Assembly: GCA_027943335.1 (NCBI GenBank)
Contig: BSBK01000876.1
Location: 62,001-126,000, forward strand
From: Chamaecyparis obtusa
Taxonomy: Eukaryota; Streptophyta; Pinopsida; Cupressales; Cupressaceae
DNA length: 64,000 bases
Direction of reading: 5' to 3'
Shown here: piece by piece, positions 36,541-49,585 of the stretch
Numbering within the stretch: the first letter of the stretch is position 1
Layout: each line of letters begins with the position of its first letter
The notes under the pieces: generated by a model
Told to the model about the DNA's origin: nothing
Seen by the model: only the letters and a program-made list of their open reading frames with translations
The model's database searches: none
Position numbers and translations under genes: made by a program

Positions 36541-38060
36541 GTTAAGAGGGCTCAAAAGTAGATAGGGTTGTTGGAAACTGCAATTGAAACAATTGTTGTA
36601 TTGTCATTGATATCAAACCTTAATTGGTAAGATTGTTGCTACTTAGGAAAGTACTATATCTATTTGAGTGTTGCCAAGGGGATAGGCAAGGTTGGTAACA
36701 ATAGCACCTAAGGGAAAGGTTGAGTTATCTTAATACTACAAAGTGTACTTGACTATGTTGCACAATGATGAGATAATGTATTGTTTATCTTAGTAAAACT
36801 AAAGACTAAACTAGTAGGCTTAACCGAGAAAAGAATGGAAAATCATGTTTAAGCCGAGTAATGTTAGTGTTGACCAAGTCAATGTATGCTGAGAAAAAAT
36901 ATAGTGTCGATTGAAAAATTGTTAATTGCTGAGGAAGACAGTGTAAGCTGAGTAAACAGTGTTAGTAATGACCAAGCTTTCTACATGAAGATCGAGTGGA
37001 TGATCACAGTATTGACCAAGCGTCAGGAATTTTATATTTGAAGAGAATTTAGTTTTGGAGCCAAAATTATTGAATTCTTGGATTATGTAAAATGTGTTGA
37101 CTTTATTTATTGATTGTCTAGAAGCATTAAATGCATTGTAAAACATTTTATTGTAAATCTTTAAGAGATTTGAGATGATTCTAGAAAAGGAGCCGAAGAA
37201 CATGAAGCGGGTAGATTCAAGGAATCTGACCTAACCCTAAGATCTATGAATGAGATTGAGCGGCAAAAGATGAGTTAACCTAATTGAGGAAAATATAAGT
37301 GAACTGAGCATTTGGATATGAAAGAACATGGGGTGAACAAAGAATGTTGGAAGAGTAAAGTTTTACTGACTAAATAAGTAGAAAAGGCTGAAGGAGAATT
37401 GTGGTGATTGCTTGAAGAAAAGTTCCGAGCAGATCAAAGATGGAGATGGAAAAGTTTCAAATTCAGTAAACTAGCATTAGTGTATGGAATCAGATCTGAT
37501 ATTTGCAAAGTGAGTTGTATATTTTTTAGATAAATATTGTTGCTACTTTCTAACCATTGTAACAGTCAAAATCATTTTAACAGAGGTTGACCTAATAGTC
37601 ATATGTTAAATCCTTTGAACAAGGTTGCATTCTAATGGAGTGTATGTAAGTCCTATGACTAGGCTCACTTTTAACAGGGTGATTGAAATCCTTTAATCGG
37701 GTCACACCTGACAGTGTGTATTGTAACCTTTGGCAAGGTTGGCTTTTTACCGAGCTCACTTCAGAAGAGTGAAAATAATAGTAGCATGTTACAAATTGGT
37801 TTTTCCCACATTGGGTTTCCACTATAAATCCTGGTGTTAATACTTGTGTGAATGTTTTGGTTTGAACATTTCTATGTTTTACAAGTTAAGTTACTGCTGG
37901 GTAGTGGACTGCATTGTTAGATGTTTCTGTTATTAAATCAGTGATGACCGAGTTTGTTTTGGTTGTTGGATCTAATTTAAGGACAAGTTTTTGAGATTGT
38001 TTTATACATCAGGACCTAAGAACAACTGATTCACCCCCCCTCTCTGTTGTTCTAAATCAT
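36541..38060 (+). repeat. Probable LTR-type fragment with internal tandem repeat
   Basis: The right end has GATTCACCCCCCCTCTCTGTTGTTC (about 38029-38053). This kind of C-rich block is, from memory, typical of the end of some plant copia LTRs or their leader. Recurrent TGACCGAG/TGACCAAG and GCTGAG words also fit such LTRs. No primer site follows and no second copy lies in the window, so the call is weak. Confidence 0.35.
37585..37762 (+). repeat. Degenerate ~38-bp tandem repeat, 4.5 units
   Basis: Units begin GGTT or GG(C/T)C at 37585, 37623, 37662, 37700 and 37737 (lengths 38, 39, 38, 37, then partial). A shared core near base 28 of each unit reads (A/G)TCCTTTGA or AACCTTTGG, preceded by GTG-AT-rich sequence. 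The units are well diverged but the spacing is regular. Confidence 0.65.
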
Positions 38061-39488
38061 ATTAACAAGGGTGACCCTTTAACAATAGATTGACTTCTCT
38101 TATGATTTGTTGACTTATTCAATTGCTTATTCTCTAGAACGAGAATATTCTTGGGGGTTACATAAGTAATAGTCAGACCTTCAATGTTTGCAATACATGA
38201 CAAGCACAAAAAATAGTCTACAAGTATAATGTTAGACTAAAATGTTTTTTTCATTTCTTTGTGATATTAGCATCTAACTTGCCTTCAATTTTATGTTGTA
38301 GAAAAAAAATAGTTTCTTAAAAGTAGGTTGGAAACCCACCCACTTTCCATTTAAGGCAATTTTCTATTTTCATTGACTAGATAATTACTTCTATCTTTGG
38401 ATGCCCAAAATGGCTTGGCAATTGGATGTGTAAGGAACTTTGTTCAATAGCCTAGAAGATCATATGCGGTTTATATTTAATGGTTTTGAGCTTATGATAA
38501 TTTATTTGAGCATCTACCTACATAGGTGTAGCCAACTGTCTATTTAGCTTCTACTTGAGAAATATGTATCCTAAATTGTTGTGGGAATGTGATGAGTTCC
38601 CCCACAAAGCTAGTTGCTCTCCTTATTCATTTTGTCATTATAACAACTGTTGTGGAAGAGGACAAGTTTGTTTGTGGCTGCAAGGCATCACAAGTTTCAA
38701 AAGGAAAATGTCATATGAACATGTTTCTCCTTTTTAATAGAAGTGATGAATGTTACATAAATAGTTTCTCTTTTAATATGTCTAAATATACTCTCTTGTA
38801 ATAGCAATGTGTTTTATTTGAAAACCCATGCTTTTCTTTATGAATTGCTTACCATAATGAGCTTAAGGAATCACAATTAAATACTATACTATTGTAATTA
38901 AAATAATTTTCTCTTCATTTTCCCGAATGTAGTTTCACCATACTCTAAGGGAGGATAATATCAAGGTAGTATTTTTTGAACTTTTAGACACAATTAGAAA
39001 GTTAGAGATAGTTGATAACCATTGAAGATGATTTAAAAAACTCAATTGTTATTAGTGTCCATTGGAGTTTGTATAGTTTTATCAAGATTTATGATGGAAA
39101 AATCTCATATGGAAAGCTTCATGACATCGTATTTTTTCTGTCAGCATTGATAGTAGGGATTTATTACCTTTGTAGTTGGCATATGTGTGCTTGGCCATAA
39201 ATGCCTTGCAGTGGAATATATTTATGGCTTCACGCTAGTAATACTATCATTGCAGTATGTATTTTTGCTAAATCATTCTCTTGTTTGATACATTATATAA
39301 AACTTAGCATAGTTGTGCAAATTGTTTAACTTCTCATATTATATCCTATTTTTTGGTTACTTGTCAATTTTTTTGTGGAGGCAAGCTGAGGTGCAACACC
39401 CTGATATGATTACCAATGTTGGAAGTTGTACACTTCAAAGATAACTTTTGATTGGATATAGTATTAGGGTCTTAGAAAAGAGAGAAGA
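38061..39488. other. AT-rich DNA, no gene recognised
   Basis: Only short frames without motifs are present. The segment ends at ATCAT (39489-39493), the left copy of the target duplication of the large array. Confidence 0.5.
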
Positions 39489-39493
39489 ATCAT
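39489..39493 (+). repeat. Left target-site duplication of the array (ATCAT)
   Basis: Identical to 53762-53766, immediately outside the outermost LTRs. Confidence 0.85.
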
Positions 39494-41128
39494 TGATGTA
39501 GAGCCCATTGATCAATTCATTCCAAGATCAAGAGGCTCCACAAGTTGTCCATTAACATTCTATGTTTCCTAGTTTCCCCACTAGGCCATCTTGCACCAAT
39601 AAGGGTTAAACAACTCCAAACCCCAAAGAATTTTTCCAAGCCATCCTAGGGTCTTATCAAACCCATTTAAACTTGATTCTATAGATACCAACTCCCCAAA
39701 ACATCCCTTTGATCAAATTCTCTAATTGTTGTCCCAAACTAGGCATCCTCCCTAGTACAACTATCAAACGAGTAATCTTCAATTTCCTCAAAATTTTCCC
39801 AAAAAAATTTGCAAAAAAAATACACTTCCAAATATCCTTTTTGAATTTACTAAACATACTTCAAAATCAACTATCACTCCTTTGGACCAGGTGTACGGAA
39901 AATTGTTGCTCCACTTTTGCTCCTAGGCCTAATTGGGCCATTTTACAAAGAAACTATGTGAGATACATCACCCCAAACCCCAAAAACTTTAGTATTCTTC
40001 ACTTTTGATGCAAAAAAAAGGATTTTGAGGGTTCAAAGGTCCTATGCATCCATTTGATAGGAAAACCAAAAACCCTCCTAAAAACAAGCCTTAAATTAGG
40101 GCCTTCTAGTTAAGGCACTTCCTCTAACTTCCAAGGTTCAACCAAACTTTATTCAACATGTCTTGGAAATCCCCTAACACTATCCAACATAAAAACATGC
40201 CCTCATTATGGCAGGTCCTCTACTGCTATAGCCATGTCACACTTTTCATGCCCTTTCCTAGGGGACAGTCCCATTGTAGACCCCCATAATGACTTCTGCA
40301 CATTATAAGATCAAATTCATAATATACAAGTCATTTAGATTCCATTACATGAGAATCAAGGTCCTACATTTGTGGAATGGCTCTAGACTTCATTTTTTTG
40401 CCTTCAAATCAATAATAAAACTCAGATTTTTAGGGATAGTCAACACTATGAATGTAAATATGATCAAATGGAGTTACCTAATCATCCAAAAGGGTATAAA
40501 ACACCTATAAATTGATACCTAATTCATCCTTAATTCTCCAAAAATCAAAACAATCAATAAAACATGAAATGAACACAAGAAAATGCAATGCTTGCTTTAA
40601 CTTTTTATTGAGATTATTGTCCTAGTCTGTACAAATCTATGCCAGGCATGTCTCCCTTCATCAAATTCCTTCAAAGGCTTTAAATAACCTCGAACTAACC
40701 TTCCCAATTGATCCAAGTTAGTCTCAAATGATTACAAGTCCATTTAGACCCTTAAACATACTTTCCCTCCTAATTGGCACCAGTCGTTAGGATTCAAAAA
40801 TTTGAATTTTAAACTCATAATTACTTGACTCCTAATAACATATGGACTTCAAAATTATTAATTATGATCTCATAATTACCAAATTAAATTTTTGTTGACT
40901 CATTTGTCCCTAGTTATCCTTTTGGCACTTATTGGCCATTTTTACATTTTTTGATCCTAGGGTCCTTACCATGCCCCTTAGGACATTTTGCCAATACATT
41001 CAATTAATTACAATGAAGAGTCATAATAGGTATTAAAACATTAATTTAACATTGGGACCCTTCTATGGTCTTTCTCATGCCTCAAGGTCTTCATTGGTCT
41101 TATTTCCTTGGTAGGTGCCCCTGCACCA
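39494..41128 (-). repeat. Array LTR 1 (type P), outermost 3' LTR
   Basis: 1635 bp, from TGATGTAGAGCCC at the low end to CCCTGCACCA at the high end. Type P words on the plus strand are CCTAGGGGACAGTCCC and a short CTTCTGCACATT. A TATTTAAA-type box (minus strand) lies at 40679-40687. Confidence 0.9.
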
Positions 41129-41957
41129 TACTCCCCACTTTTTAAATTCTTCCAAGTCCTCTTGGAAGTGCCTGCAATAAACATGTTAGAAAAAACAACA
41201 TTCTTCATTTTAACTCTTGGTTTGAAAAGGTCATTTGGGTTGATGCATGGTATCCTTTCTTGATCTCATCCTTCATTGTTTCCATTGTAATGTGAACATC
41301 GACAAGTGCATCACAATTGTTGTTGTAAGCGTCTGCAAACTGACCACAAGTGCCTCCCAAAGAAACTTCTTTTCCTTGACTCCACCAACATGCCACACCT
41401 CCATGCTTGGAGAATAAACCATTTCTTGAGCCTCCTCATGGCCCACCAAACCACCTTGAGTCTCTTCATATGAGACCAAATCAGACATCACCATCTAATT
41501 ATCTTCTTCTTTCTGCAATTCCCCTTGGCATACCAAATCATTTACAACTTCTAAGGCTACATCATTAACACTTGTGTTGTCTTCAAGGTACCTTGCTACA
41601 TAGCACCCCTTTCTACAATCAAATGACATAACACGGTCCCAATCATAACTTCCTCTTCATGTTCAATCCCTTCAAGACTTGACTTCTTGTTGTCTTCACT
41701 AGCATCTTTGTCTTATATATCTCCTTCAACCCCTTCAACATTGGATTATTCTAGCCTCATTCTACTCTAAGGCTTTTTCAAATCTACTTAAATCTTCTTC
41801 TTGTCTTCTCTCTTCTTCCTCTTTCTTCTTCCTCTCATTTTTCCTAAACTCTTCTCACTCTTTGAATGCTTGTAGCATCTCCCTCTCTGACCTTTTCAAA
41901 ACCATCTTCACCTATCTAGGATTCATATTCCCAAATCTTCTCACTCTAATACCAATT
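41129..41957 (-). pseudogene. Array internal region 1 (type beta) with broken ORF
   Basis: 829 bp. The primer site is degraded (41943-41954, two changes from the consensus). The reading frame corresponds to ATG at 41905 running down to about 41273, with internal stops. The open pieces are 41273-41494 and, in an overlapping frame, 41205-41396. This unit lacks a segment near 41290 that the others keep. A purine tract (minus strand AAAAAGTGGGGAGTA) abuts LTR 1. Confidence 0.75.
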
Positions 41958-43575
41958 TGATGCAAAACCCATTGATCAATTCATTCCAAGTTAAAGAGGC
42001 TCCACAAGCTGTCCATTAACACTTTATGTTTCCTAATTTCTCCAGTAGTCCCTCGTGCACCAATAAGGGTTAAACAACTCCAAACCCCCAAGAATTTTTC
42101 CAAGCCATCCTAGGGTCTTATCACACCTATTTCAACTTGGTTCAATAGGTACCAACTCCCCAAAACACTCTTTTTATCAAATTATCTATTTTCTGTCCCA
42201 AATTAGGCCTCCTCCCTAGTAGCCCTGTCAAACGGGTAATCTTCACTTTTCTCATTATTTTCCCAAACCAAATACACTTCCATATACCCTTTTCGAATGT
42301 ACTAAACATAATGCATAATCAATCGTCACTTATTTGGACCGGGAGTACAAACAATAGCTTCTCCACTTTTTCTCCTAGCTCTAATTGGGCCATTTTACAT
42401 AGCAACTATGTTAGATACTTAACCCAAAACTGCACAACCATCACTAGTCTTCACTTTTGATGCAAAACAAAGGATTCTCAAGGTTCTAAGGTCTTATGCA
42501 TCTATTTGATAGGAAAACCCCAAAACCCTCCTTCAAACAAGCCTAAAACTAGGGCCTTCTATTTAAGGCACTTCACCTCACTTCCAAGGTTCAACCAAAC
42601 TTTCTTCAGCATGTCATGGACATCCTCTAACACTATCCAACATAAAAACATGTCCTCATTATGGCATATCGTCTCCTGCTATAGCCATGACACAATTTTC
42701 ATTCCCTTTCCCAGGGGATAGTCTCATTGTAGACCCCCATAACCACTTCTCATGTACATTATAAGATCAAATTCATAATATGAAAGTCATTTAGAGTTCA
42801 TTCCTTGATAATCAGGGTCCTACATTCATGGAAAGGCTCTAGACTTCATTTTTTTGCCTTCAAATCAATGGTGAAACTCAGATTTTTAGGGACACTCAAC
42901 ACTATGAATATAAATATGATCAAATGGATTTACCCACTCATCCAAAAGGATATAAAACATTTATAACTTGAATCCTACTTCATCCTTAATGCTCCAAATA
43001 TCAAAACAATCAATAAAACATGAAATGAACACAAGAAAATGACTATTTTTATTGAGATTATTGTCCCAGTTCATACAAATCCATACCTGGAATGTCTCCC
43101 TTCATCAAATGCCTTCCAAGGCTTTAAATAAACTCTAACTACCCTTCCTAACCAAGCCAAGATGGTTTCAAATGATTACAAGTCCATTTAGACCCTTAAA
43201 CATACTTTCCCTCCTAATTGGCACTAGCTGTTAGGACTCAAAAATTTGAATTTTAAACTCATAATTACTTGACTCCTAGTAAGTTGTGAACTTCATACTT
43301 ATTCATTTTGATCTCATAAAGACCAAATTACATTATTTTTGACTCATTTATCCCTATTTATCCTATTGGCACGTATTGGCTATTGTTTACATTTTTTGGT
43401 CCTAGGATCCTTATCAGGCCCCTTCGAACATTTTGTGAATACATTCAATTAATTACAATGAAGAGCCATAATAGGCATTAAGACATTATAATTTAACCTC
43501 GGGACCCTTCCATGGTCTTCCTCATGCCTCAAGGTCTTCATTGGTCTCCTTGCCTTGCCAAGTGTCCTTGCACCA
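41958..43575 (-). repeat. Array LTR 2 (type Q)
   Basis: 1618 bp, from TGATGCAAAACCC to CCTTGCACCA. Type Q words on the plus strand are CCCAGGGGATAGTCTC and CTTCTCATGTACATT, shared with LTRs 4 and 6. Confidence 0.9.
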
Positions 43576-44494
43576 TACTCCCCACTTTTGATATTCTTCC
43601 AAGCACTCTTGGAAGTTCTTGCAATAAACAACATTAGAAAACAAAATATTCTTCATTTTAACTCTTGGTTTTAAAAGGTCATCTTTCTTGACCCATGGTA
43701 TCCTTTCTTGATCTCCTCCATTTCTTTCCTTCATCTTTACTTTGGACTTGCCTCCCATGGAAAAAATGTGAACATGTTGTTGTCCACTACCGTATAACAT
43801 CTTCTCCAACATGTGCATCACCACTGCTATTGTAAGAATCTGCAAACTAACCACAAGTCCCTCCCAAATGCACTACTCTTCCTTGACTCCACCAACATGC
43901 CACACCTATGTTCTTGGAGAATAAACCAATTCTTGAGCCTCATCATGACCCACCAAACCATCTTGAGTCTCTTCATAAGAGACCATATCAGACATCACCA
44001 TTTGATTATCTTCTTCTTTATGCCATTATCATTGGCATACCAAATCATCTACAACTTCTAAGGCTACATCATTAGCCTCCTCTTGTGTTGTCTTTAAGGT
44101 ACCTTGCTGCATAGTACCCATTTCTACACTCAAAGAACATAACACAGTCCCAATCATAACTTCCTCCTCATTTTCAAGCCCTTCAAGACTTGACTCCTTG
44201 TTGTCTTCTTCAACATCTTTGTCTTCTATATCTCCTTCAACCCCTTCAACATTGGGTTCTTCATCCTCTTGTTCTTGTACTAGGATTTATGCAAGCTTAT
44301 TTATTCTAGCCTCATTTTCCTCTAAGTCTTTTTCAAATATCCTTAACTCTTCTTCCTCTTTCTTCTTCCTCTCATTTTTCCTAAATTCTTTCCACTCATT
44401 CAATGCTTGTAGCATCTCAATCTCTGACCTTGTCAAAGCCATGTTCACCTATCTGGGATTCATATTCCCATATCTTCTTACTTTGATACCAATT
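43576..44494 (-). pseudogene. Array internal region 2 (type alpha) with broken ORF
   Basis: 919 bp. Primer site at 44480-44491. The frame starts with ATG at 44442 and is open for a long N-terminal stretch. That part is very rich in Lys and Glu (SEIEMLQALNEWKEF then runs of K and E), as in a coiled coil. Type alpha is marked by an extra segment around 43765-43815 (TTGTTGTCCACTAC), shared only with region 4. The 110-codon frame at 43522-43854 crosses into LTR 2. Confidence 0.75.
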
Positions 44495-46127
44495 TGATGC
44501 AGAGCCCATTGATTAATTCATTCCAATATCAAGAGGCTACACAAGTTGTCCATTAACACTCTATATTGTGTTTCCTAGTTTCTACACTAGGCCCTATTGC
44601 CCCAATAAAGGTTAAACAACTCCAAAGACCCAAGATGTTTTCCAAGTCATCCTAGGGTCTCATCACACCTATTTCAATTTGATTTAATATGTACCAACTC
44701 CCCAAAACACCCTTTTGATCAAATTCTCTATTTGTTGTCCCCAACTAGGCTTCCTACCTAGTAGCCCTTTCAAATGGGTAATCTTCACTTTTCTCAAAAT
44801 TTTCCAAAAAAACTTGCAAAAAAAAAAACACTTCTAGATACTCTTTTGGAAGTTACTAAACATACTTCAAAATCAATTATCACTCCTTTGGACCAGGTGT
44901 TCGGAAAACTGCTACTCCACTTTTGCTCCTAGGTCTAATCGGGTCATTTTACAAAGAAACTATGTGAGATACATCACCCCCAACTCCAAAACCTTTAGTC
45001 ATCTTCACTTTTGATGAAAAAAAAAATATTTTTAGGGTACTAAAGTCCTATGCATACATTTGATAGGCAAACCCCAAAACCCTCCTTAAAATAAGCCTAA
45101 AACTAGGGCCTTCTAGTTAAGGCACTTCCCCTCACTTCCAAGGCTCAAGAAATTTATTCATCATGTCTTGGACATCCTCTAACACTATCCAACATAAAAA
45201 CATTCCCTCATTATGGAAGATCCTCTCTTGCTATAGCCATGATACACTATTCATGCCCTTTCCTAGGGGACAATTCCATTGTAGATCTCCATAACCACTT
45301 CTTCACATTATAAGATCAAATTCATAACATAAAAGTTATTTAGAGTCCATTCCATGAGAATAAAGGTCCTACATTCATGGAATGGCTCTATACTTAATTT
45401 TTTTTACCTTCAAATCAATGATAAAACTTAGATTTTTAGGGAGAGTCAACACTATGAATGTAAATCTGATCAAATGGAGTTACCCAATCATCCAAAAGTG
45501 TATAAAACACTTATAAATTTATTCCTACTTCATCCTTAATTCTCCAACAATCAAAACAATTAATAAAACATGAAATGAACACAAGAAAATGATTATTTTT
45601 ATTGAGATTGTTGTCTCCGTCTGTACAAATCTGTACCTGTCATGTCTCCCTTCATCAAATTCCTTCCAAGGCTTTAAATAACCTCTAACTAACCTTACCA
45701 ACCAATCCAAGGTGGTTTCAAATGATTACAAGTCCATTTAGACCCTTAAACATACTTTCCCTCCTAATTGGCACTAATCGTTAGGATTCAAAATTTTTAA
45801 TTTTTGAACTCATAATTACTTGACTCCTAATAACTTATGGAATTCAAACTTATTCATTTTGATCTCATAAGGACCAAATTACGTTATTTTTTACTCATTT
45901 ATCCCTAGTTATCTTATTTTCACTTATTGGCCAATTTTACATTGTTTGGTTCTAGGGTCCTTACCAGGCCCCTTAGGACATTTTTCCTTGATACATTCAA
46001 TTAACTACAATGAAGAGCCATAATAGGAATTAAAACATTATAATTTAACCTTAGGACCCCTATATTCTCTTCCTCATGCCTCAAGGTCTTCATTGGTCTC
46101 GTTTCCTTGTTAGGTGACCCTGCACCA
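44495..46127 (-). repeat. Array LTR 3 (type P)
   Basis: 1633 bp, from TGATGCAGAGCCC to CCCTGCACCA. It has the type P words CCTAGGGGACA and CTTCTTCACATT. Near the high end it shares TATTCTCTTCC with LTR 5 (TGTTCTCTTCC), where types Q and LTR 1 have ATGGTCTT. Confidence 0.9.
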
Positions 46128-47036
46128 TACTCCCCACTTTTTAAATTCTTTTGAGTCCTCTTCAAAGTGCCTGCAATAAACATGTTAGAAAACAAAATAT
46201 TCCTAATTTTAACTCTTGGTTTGAAAAGGTCATCTTGAATGACCCATGGCATCCTTTCTTGATTTTTTCCTCCATTTCTTTCCTTCATCTTTACTTTGGG
46301 TTTGCCTCCCATGAGAAAAATGTGAACAGTAGCAAGTGCATCACAACTGTTGTTGTAAGCGTGTGCAAATTGATCACAAGTGCCTCCCAAAGACATTTCT
46401 CTTCCTTGACTCCACCAACATGCCAAACCTCCATGCTTGGAGAAGAAACCAATTCTTCATCCTCCTCATGGCCCACAAAACTACCTCGAGACTCTTCATA
46501 TGAGACCATTTCAGACATCACCATTTGATTATCTTCTTCTTTCTATCATTCTCCTTGGCATACCAAATCATTTGCAACTTCTAAGGCTACATCATTAGCC
46601 TCCTCTTGTGTTTTCTTCAAGGAAGCTTGCTGAAAAGTACCCATATCTACATTCAAAGAACATAACATAATCCCAATCATAAGTTCCTCTTCATGTTCAA
46701 GCCCTTTAAGACTTGACTCCTTGTTGTCTTCACCAGCATCTTTGTCTTTTTATATCTCCTTCAACCCTTTCAACATTGGGTTCTTCATCCTCTTGTTCTT
46801 GCACTAGGATTTTCATGAGCTTCTTTATTTTTGCCTCATTCTACTCTAAGGCTGTTTCAAATCTCCTTAACTCTTCTTCTTGTCTCCTCTCTTCTTCCTC
46901 CTTCTTCTTCTTCTCTTTTTTCCTAAACTCTTTCCACTTTTTCAATGCTTGTAGCATCTCCCTCTCTGGCCTTGTCAAAGCCATCTTCACCTATATAGGA
47001 TTCATATTCTGAGATCTTCTTGCTTTGATACCAATT
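46128..47036 (-). pseudogene. Array internal region 3 (type beta) with broken ORF
   Basis: 909 bp. Primer site at 47022-47033. The frame starts with ATG at 46984 and runs to about 46291. Its N-terminal half is a Lys/Glu/Arg-rich predicted coiled coil. The C-terminal half contains MEVWHVGGVKEEKCLWEAL, conserved in all units. The open part is 46291-46524. A different frame, 46001-46426 (141 codons), overlaps it and runs into LTR 3; it is also partly conserved between units. No known domain is recognised. Confidence 0.75.
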
Positions 47037-48668
47037 TGATCCCATTAATAAATTCATTCCAAGATCAAGAGGCTCCACAAAATATCTATTAGCACTCTAT
47101 GTTTCCTAGTTTCTCCACTAGGCCCTCTTTACCCAATAAGGGTTAAACAAGTTCGAACCCCCAAGACTTGTTTCAAGCCATCCTAGGGTCTTATCACACC
47201 TATTTCAACTTAATTCAATAGGTACCAACTCCGCAAAACACCCTTTTGATCAAATTCTCTATTTTCTATCCCAAACTAGGCCTCCTCCCTAGTAGCTTTG
47301 TCAAACGAGCATTCTTCACTTTTCTAAGAATTTTCCCAAATAACTTTCCAAAAAAAATATACTTCTAGATACAATTTTCAAAGTTACAAAACATACTTCA
47401 TAATCAACTATCACTTCTTTGGACAAGGTGTACAAAAAACAACTACTCCACTTTTGCTCCTAGGCCTAATTGTGCCATTTTACAAAGCAACTATATGAGA
47501 TACTTAACCCCAAACCCCAAAATCTTTAGTAGTCTTCAATTTTGATTCAAAATAAATTATTTTCAGGTTTCTAAGGTCCTATGCATCCATTTGATAGGCA
47601 AACCCCAAAACCCTCCTTAAAAAAAGCCTAAAACTAGGGTCTTCTAGTTAAGGCACTTCCCTTCACTTCCAGGGTTCAACCAAACTTTCTTCAAAATTTC
47701 TTATACATCCTCTAAGATTTTCCAACATAAAAACATTCCCTCATTATGGCATATCCTCTCCTGTTATAGCCATGGCACACTTTTCATGACATTTCCCAGG
47801 GGATAGTCTCAATGTAGACCCCCATAACCACTTCTCCTATACATTATAAGATCAAATTCATAATATACATGTCATTTAGAGTCTATTCCATTATAATCAA
47901 GGTTTTACATTCATGAAATGGCTCTAGACTTCATTTTTTTGCCTTTAAACCAATGATAAAACTCAGATTTATATGGACAATCAACACTATGAATGTAAAC
48001 CTGATCAAATGGAGTTACCCAATCACCCCAAAATGTATTAAAAAATTATAAATTGATTCCTAATTCATCCTTAATGCTCAAAAAATTTTAAAAAGTCAAT
48101 AAAACATGAAATGAACACAAGAAAATGCAAGAAATGACTATTTTTATCGAGATTATTGTCTTGGTCCGTACAAATCCATACCTGACATGTCTCCCTTCAT
48201 CAAATACCTTCCAAGGCTTTAAATAAAATTTAACTACCCTTCCCAGCCAATCCAAGTTGGTTTCAAATGATTACAAGTCCATTTAGACCCTTAAATATAC
48301 TTTTCCTCCCAATTGGCACTAGCTGTTAGGATTCAAAAATTTGAATTTTAAACTCATAATTACTTGACTACTAATAACTTATGGACTTAAAACTTATTCA
48401 TTTTGATCTCATAAGGAAAAAATTACATTATTTTTGATTCATTTATCCCTAGTTATCCTATTGGCACTTATTGGCCATTGTTTACAATTTGTGGTCCTAG
48501 GGTCCTTACGAGGCCCCTTAGGATATTTTGCCAATACAATCAATTTATTACAATGAAGAGCCATAATAGGCATTAACATTATAATTTAACCTCGGGACCC
48601 TTCCATGGTATTCCTCATGTCTCAAGGTCTTCATTGGTCTTCATGACTTGTCAAGTGCCCCTGCGCTA
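47037..48668 (-). repeat. Array LTR 4 (type Q)
   Basis: 1632 bp, from TGATCCCATT (with the GCAGAG of the other copies deleted) to CCTGCGCTA (ACC changed). It has the type Q words CCCAGGGGATAGTCTC and CTTCTCCTATACATT. Both ends carry changes that the other copies lack. Confidence 0.9.
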
Positions 48669-49585
48669 TACTCCCCACTTTTGAAGTTCTTCCAAGTCCA
48701 ATTGGAAGTGTCTACAATAAATAAGTTAGAAAAAAAAATATTCTTCTTTTTAACTCTTGGTTTGAAAATGTCATATTTCTTGACCCATGATATTCTTTCT
48801 TGATGTTGTCTTTTATTTCTTTCCTTCATCTTTACTTTGGGTTTGCCTCCCATGGTAAAAATGTGAACCTATTGTTGTCCACTACTGTCTAACATCTGCA
48901 CCAACATGTGCATCACCAATTTTGTTGTAAGCATATGAAAATAGACCACAAGTGCCTCCCAAATGAACTATTCTTCCTTGACTCCACCAACATGCCAAGC
49001 CTCCATGCTTGGAGAATAAATCAATTCTTGAGATTCCTCATGGCCCACCAAACCACCTTGATTCGAGCTTCATATCAAACCATATCAGACATCACCATCT
49101 AATTATCTTCTTCTTTATGTCATTCTACTTGTCATACCAATTCATCTACAACTTCTAAGGCTACACATTAGCCTCCTCTTGTGTTGTCTTCAAGGTACCT
49201 TGATTCATTGTATCCATTTCTATATTCAAAGGACATAACACAGTCTCAATCATAACTTCCTCTTCATGTTCAAGCCCTTCAAGATTTGACTCCTTGATGT
49301 CTTCACCAACATCTTTGTCTTGTATATATCCTTCAACCATTGGGCTCTTCATCCTCTTTTTCTTGCACTGGGATTTATGTAAGCTTCTTTATTCTAGCCT
49401 CATTCTCCGCTAAGGATTTTTCAAATCTCCTTAACTCTTCTTCTTGTCTCCTCTCTTCTTCCTCTCATTTTTCCTACTCTTTCCACTATTTCAATGCTTG
49501 TAGCATGTCCATCTCTGACCTTGTCAAAGCCATCTTCACCTATCTATCATTTATATTCCCAGATCTTCTTTCTCTGATACCAATC
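48669..49585 (-). pseudogene. Array internal region 4 (type alpha) with broken ORF
   Basis: 917 bp. Primer site at 49571-49582 (one change). ATG equivalent at 49533. The extra alpha segment (TTGTTGTCCACTAC) is at about 48873-48886. Open pieces are 49161-49352 and, crossing into LTR 4, 48641-48853. The frame is more broken than in region 5. Confidence 0.75.
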
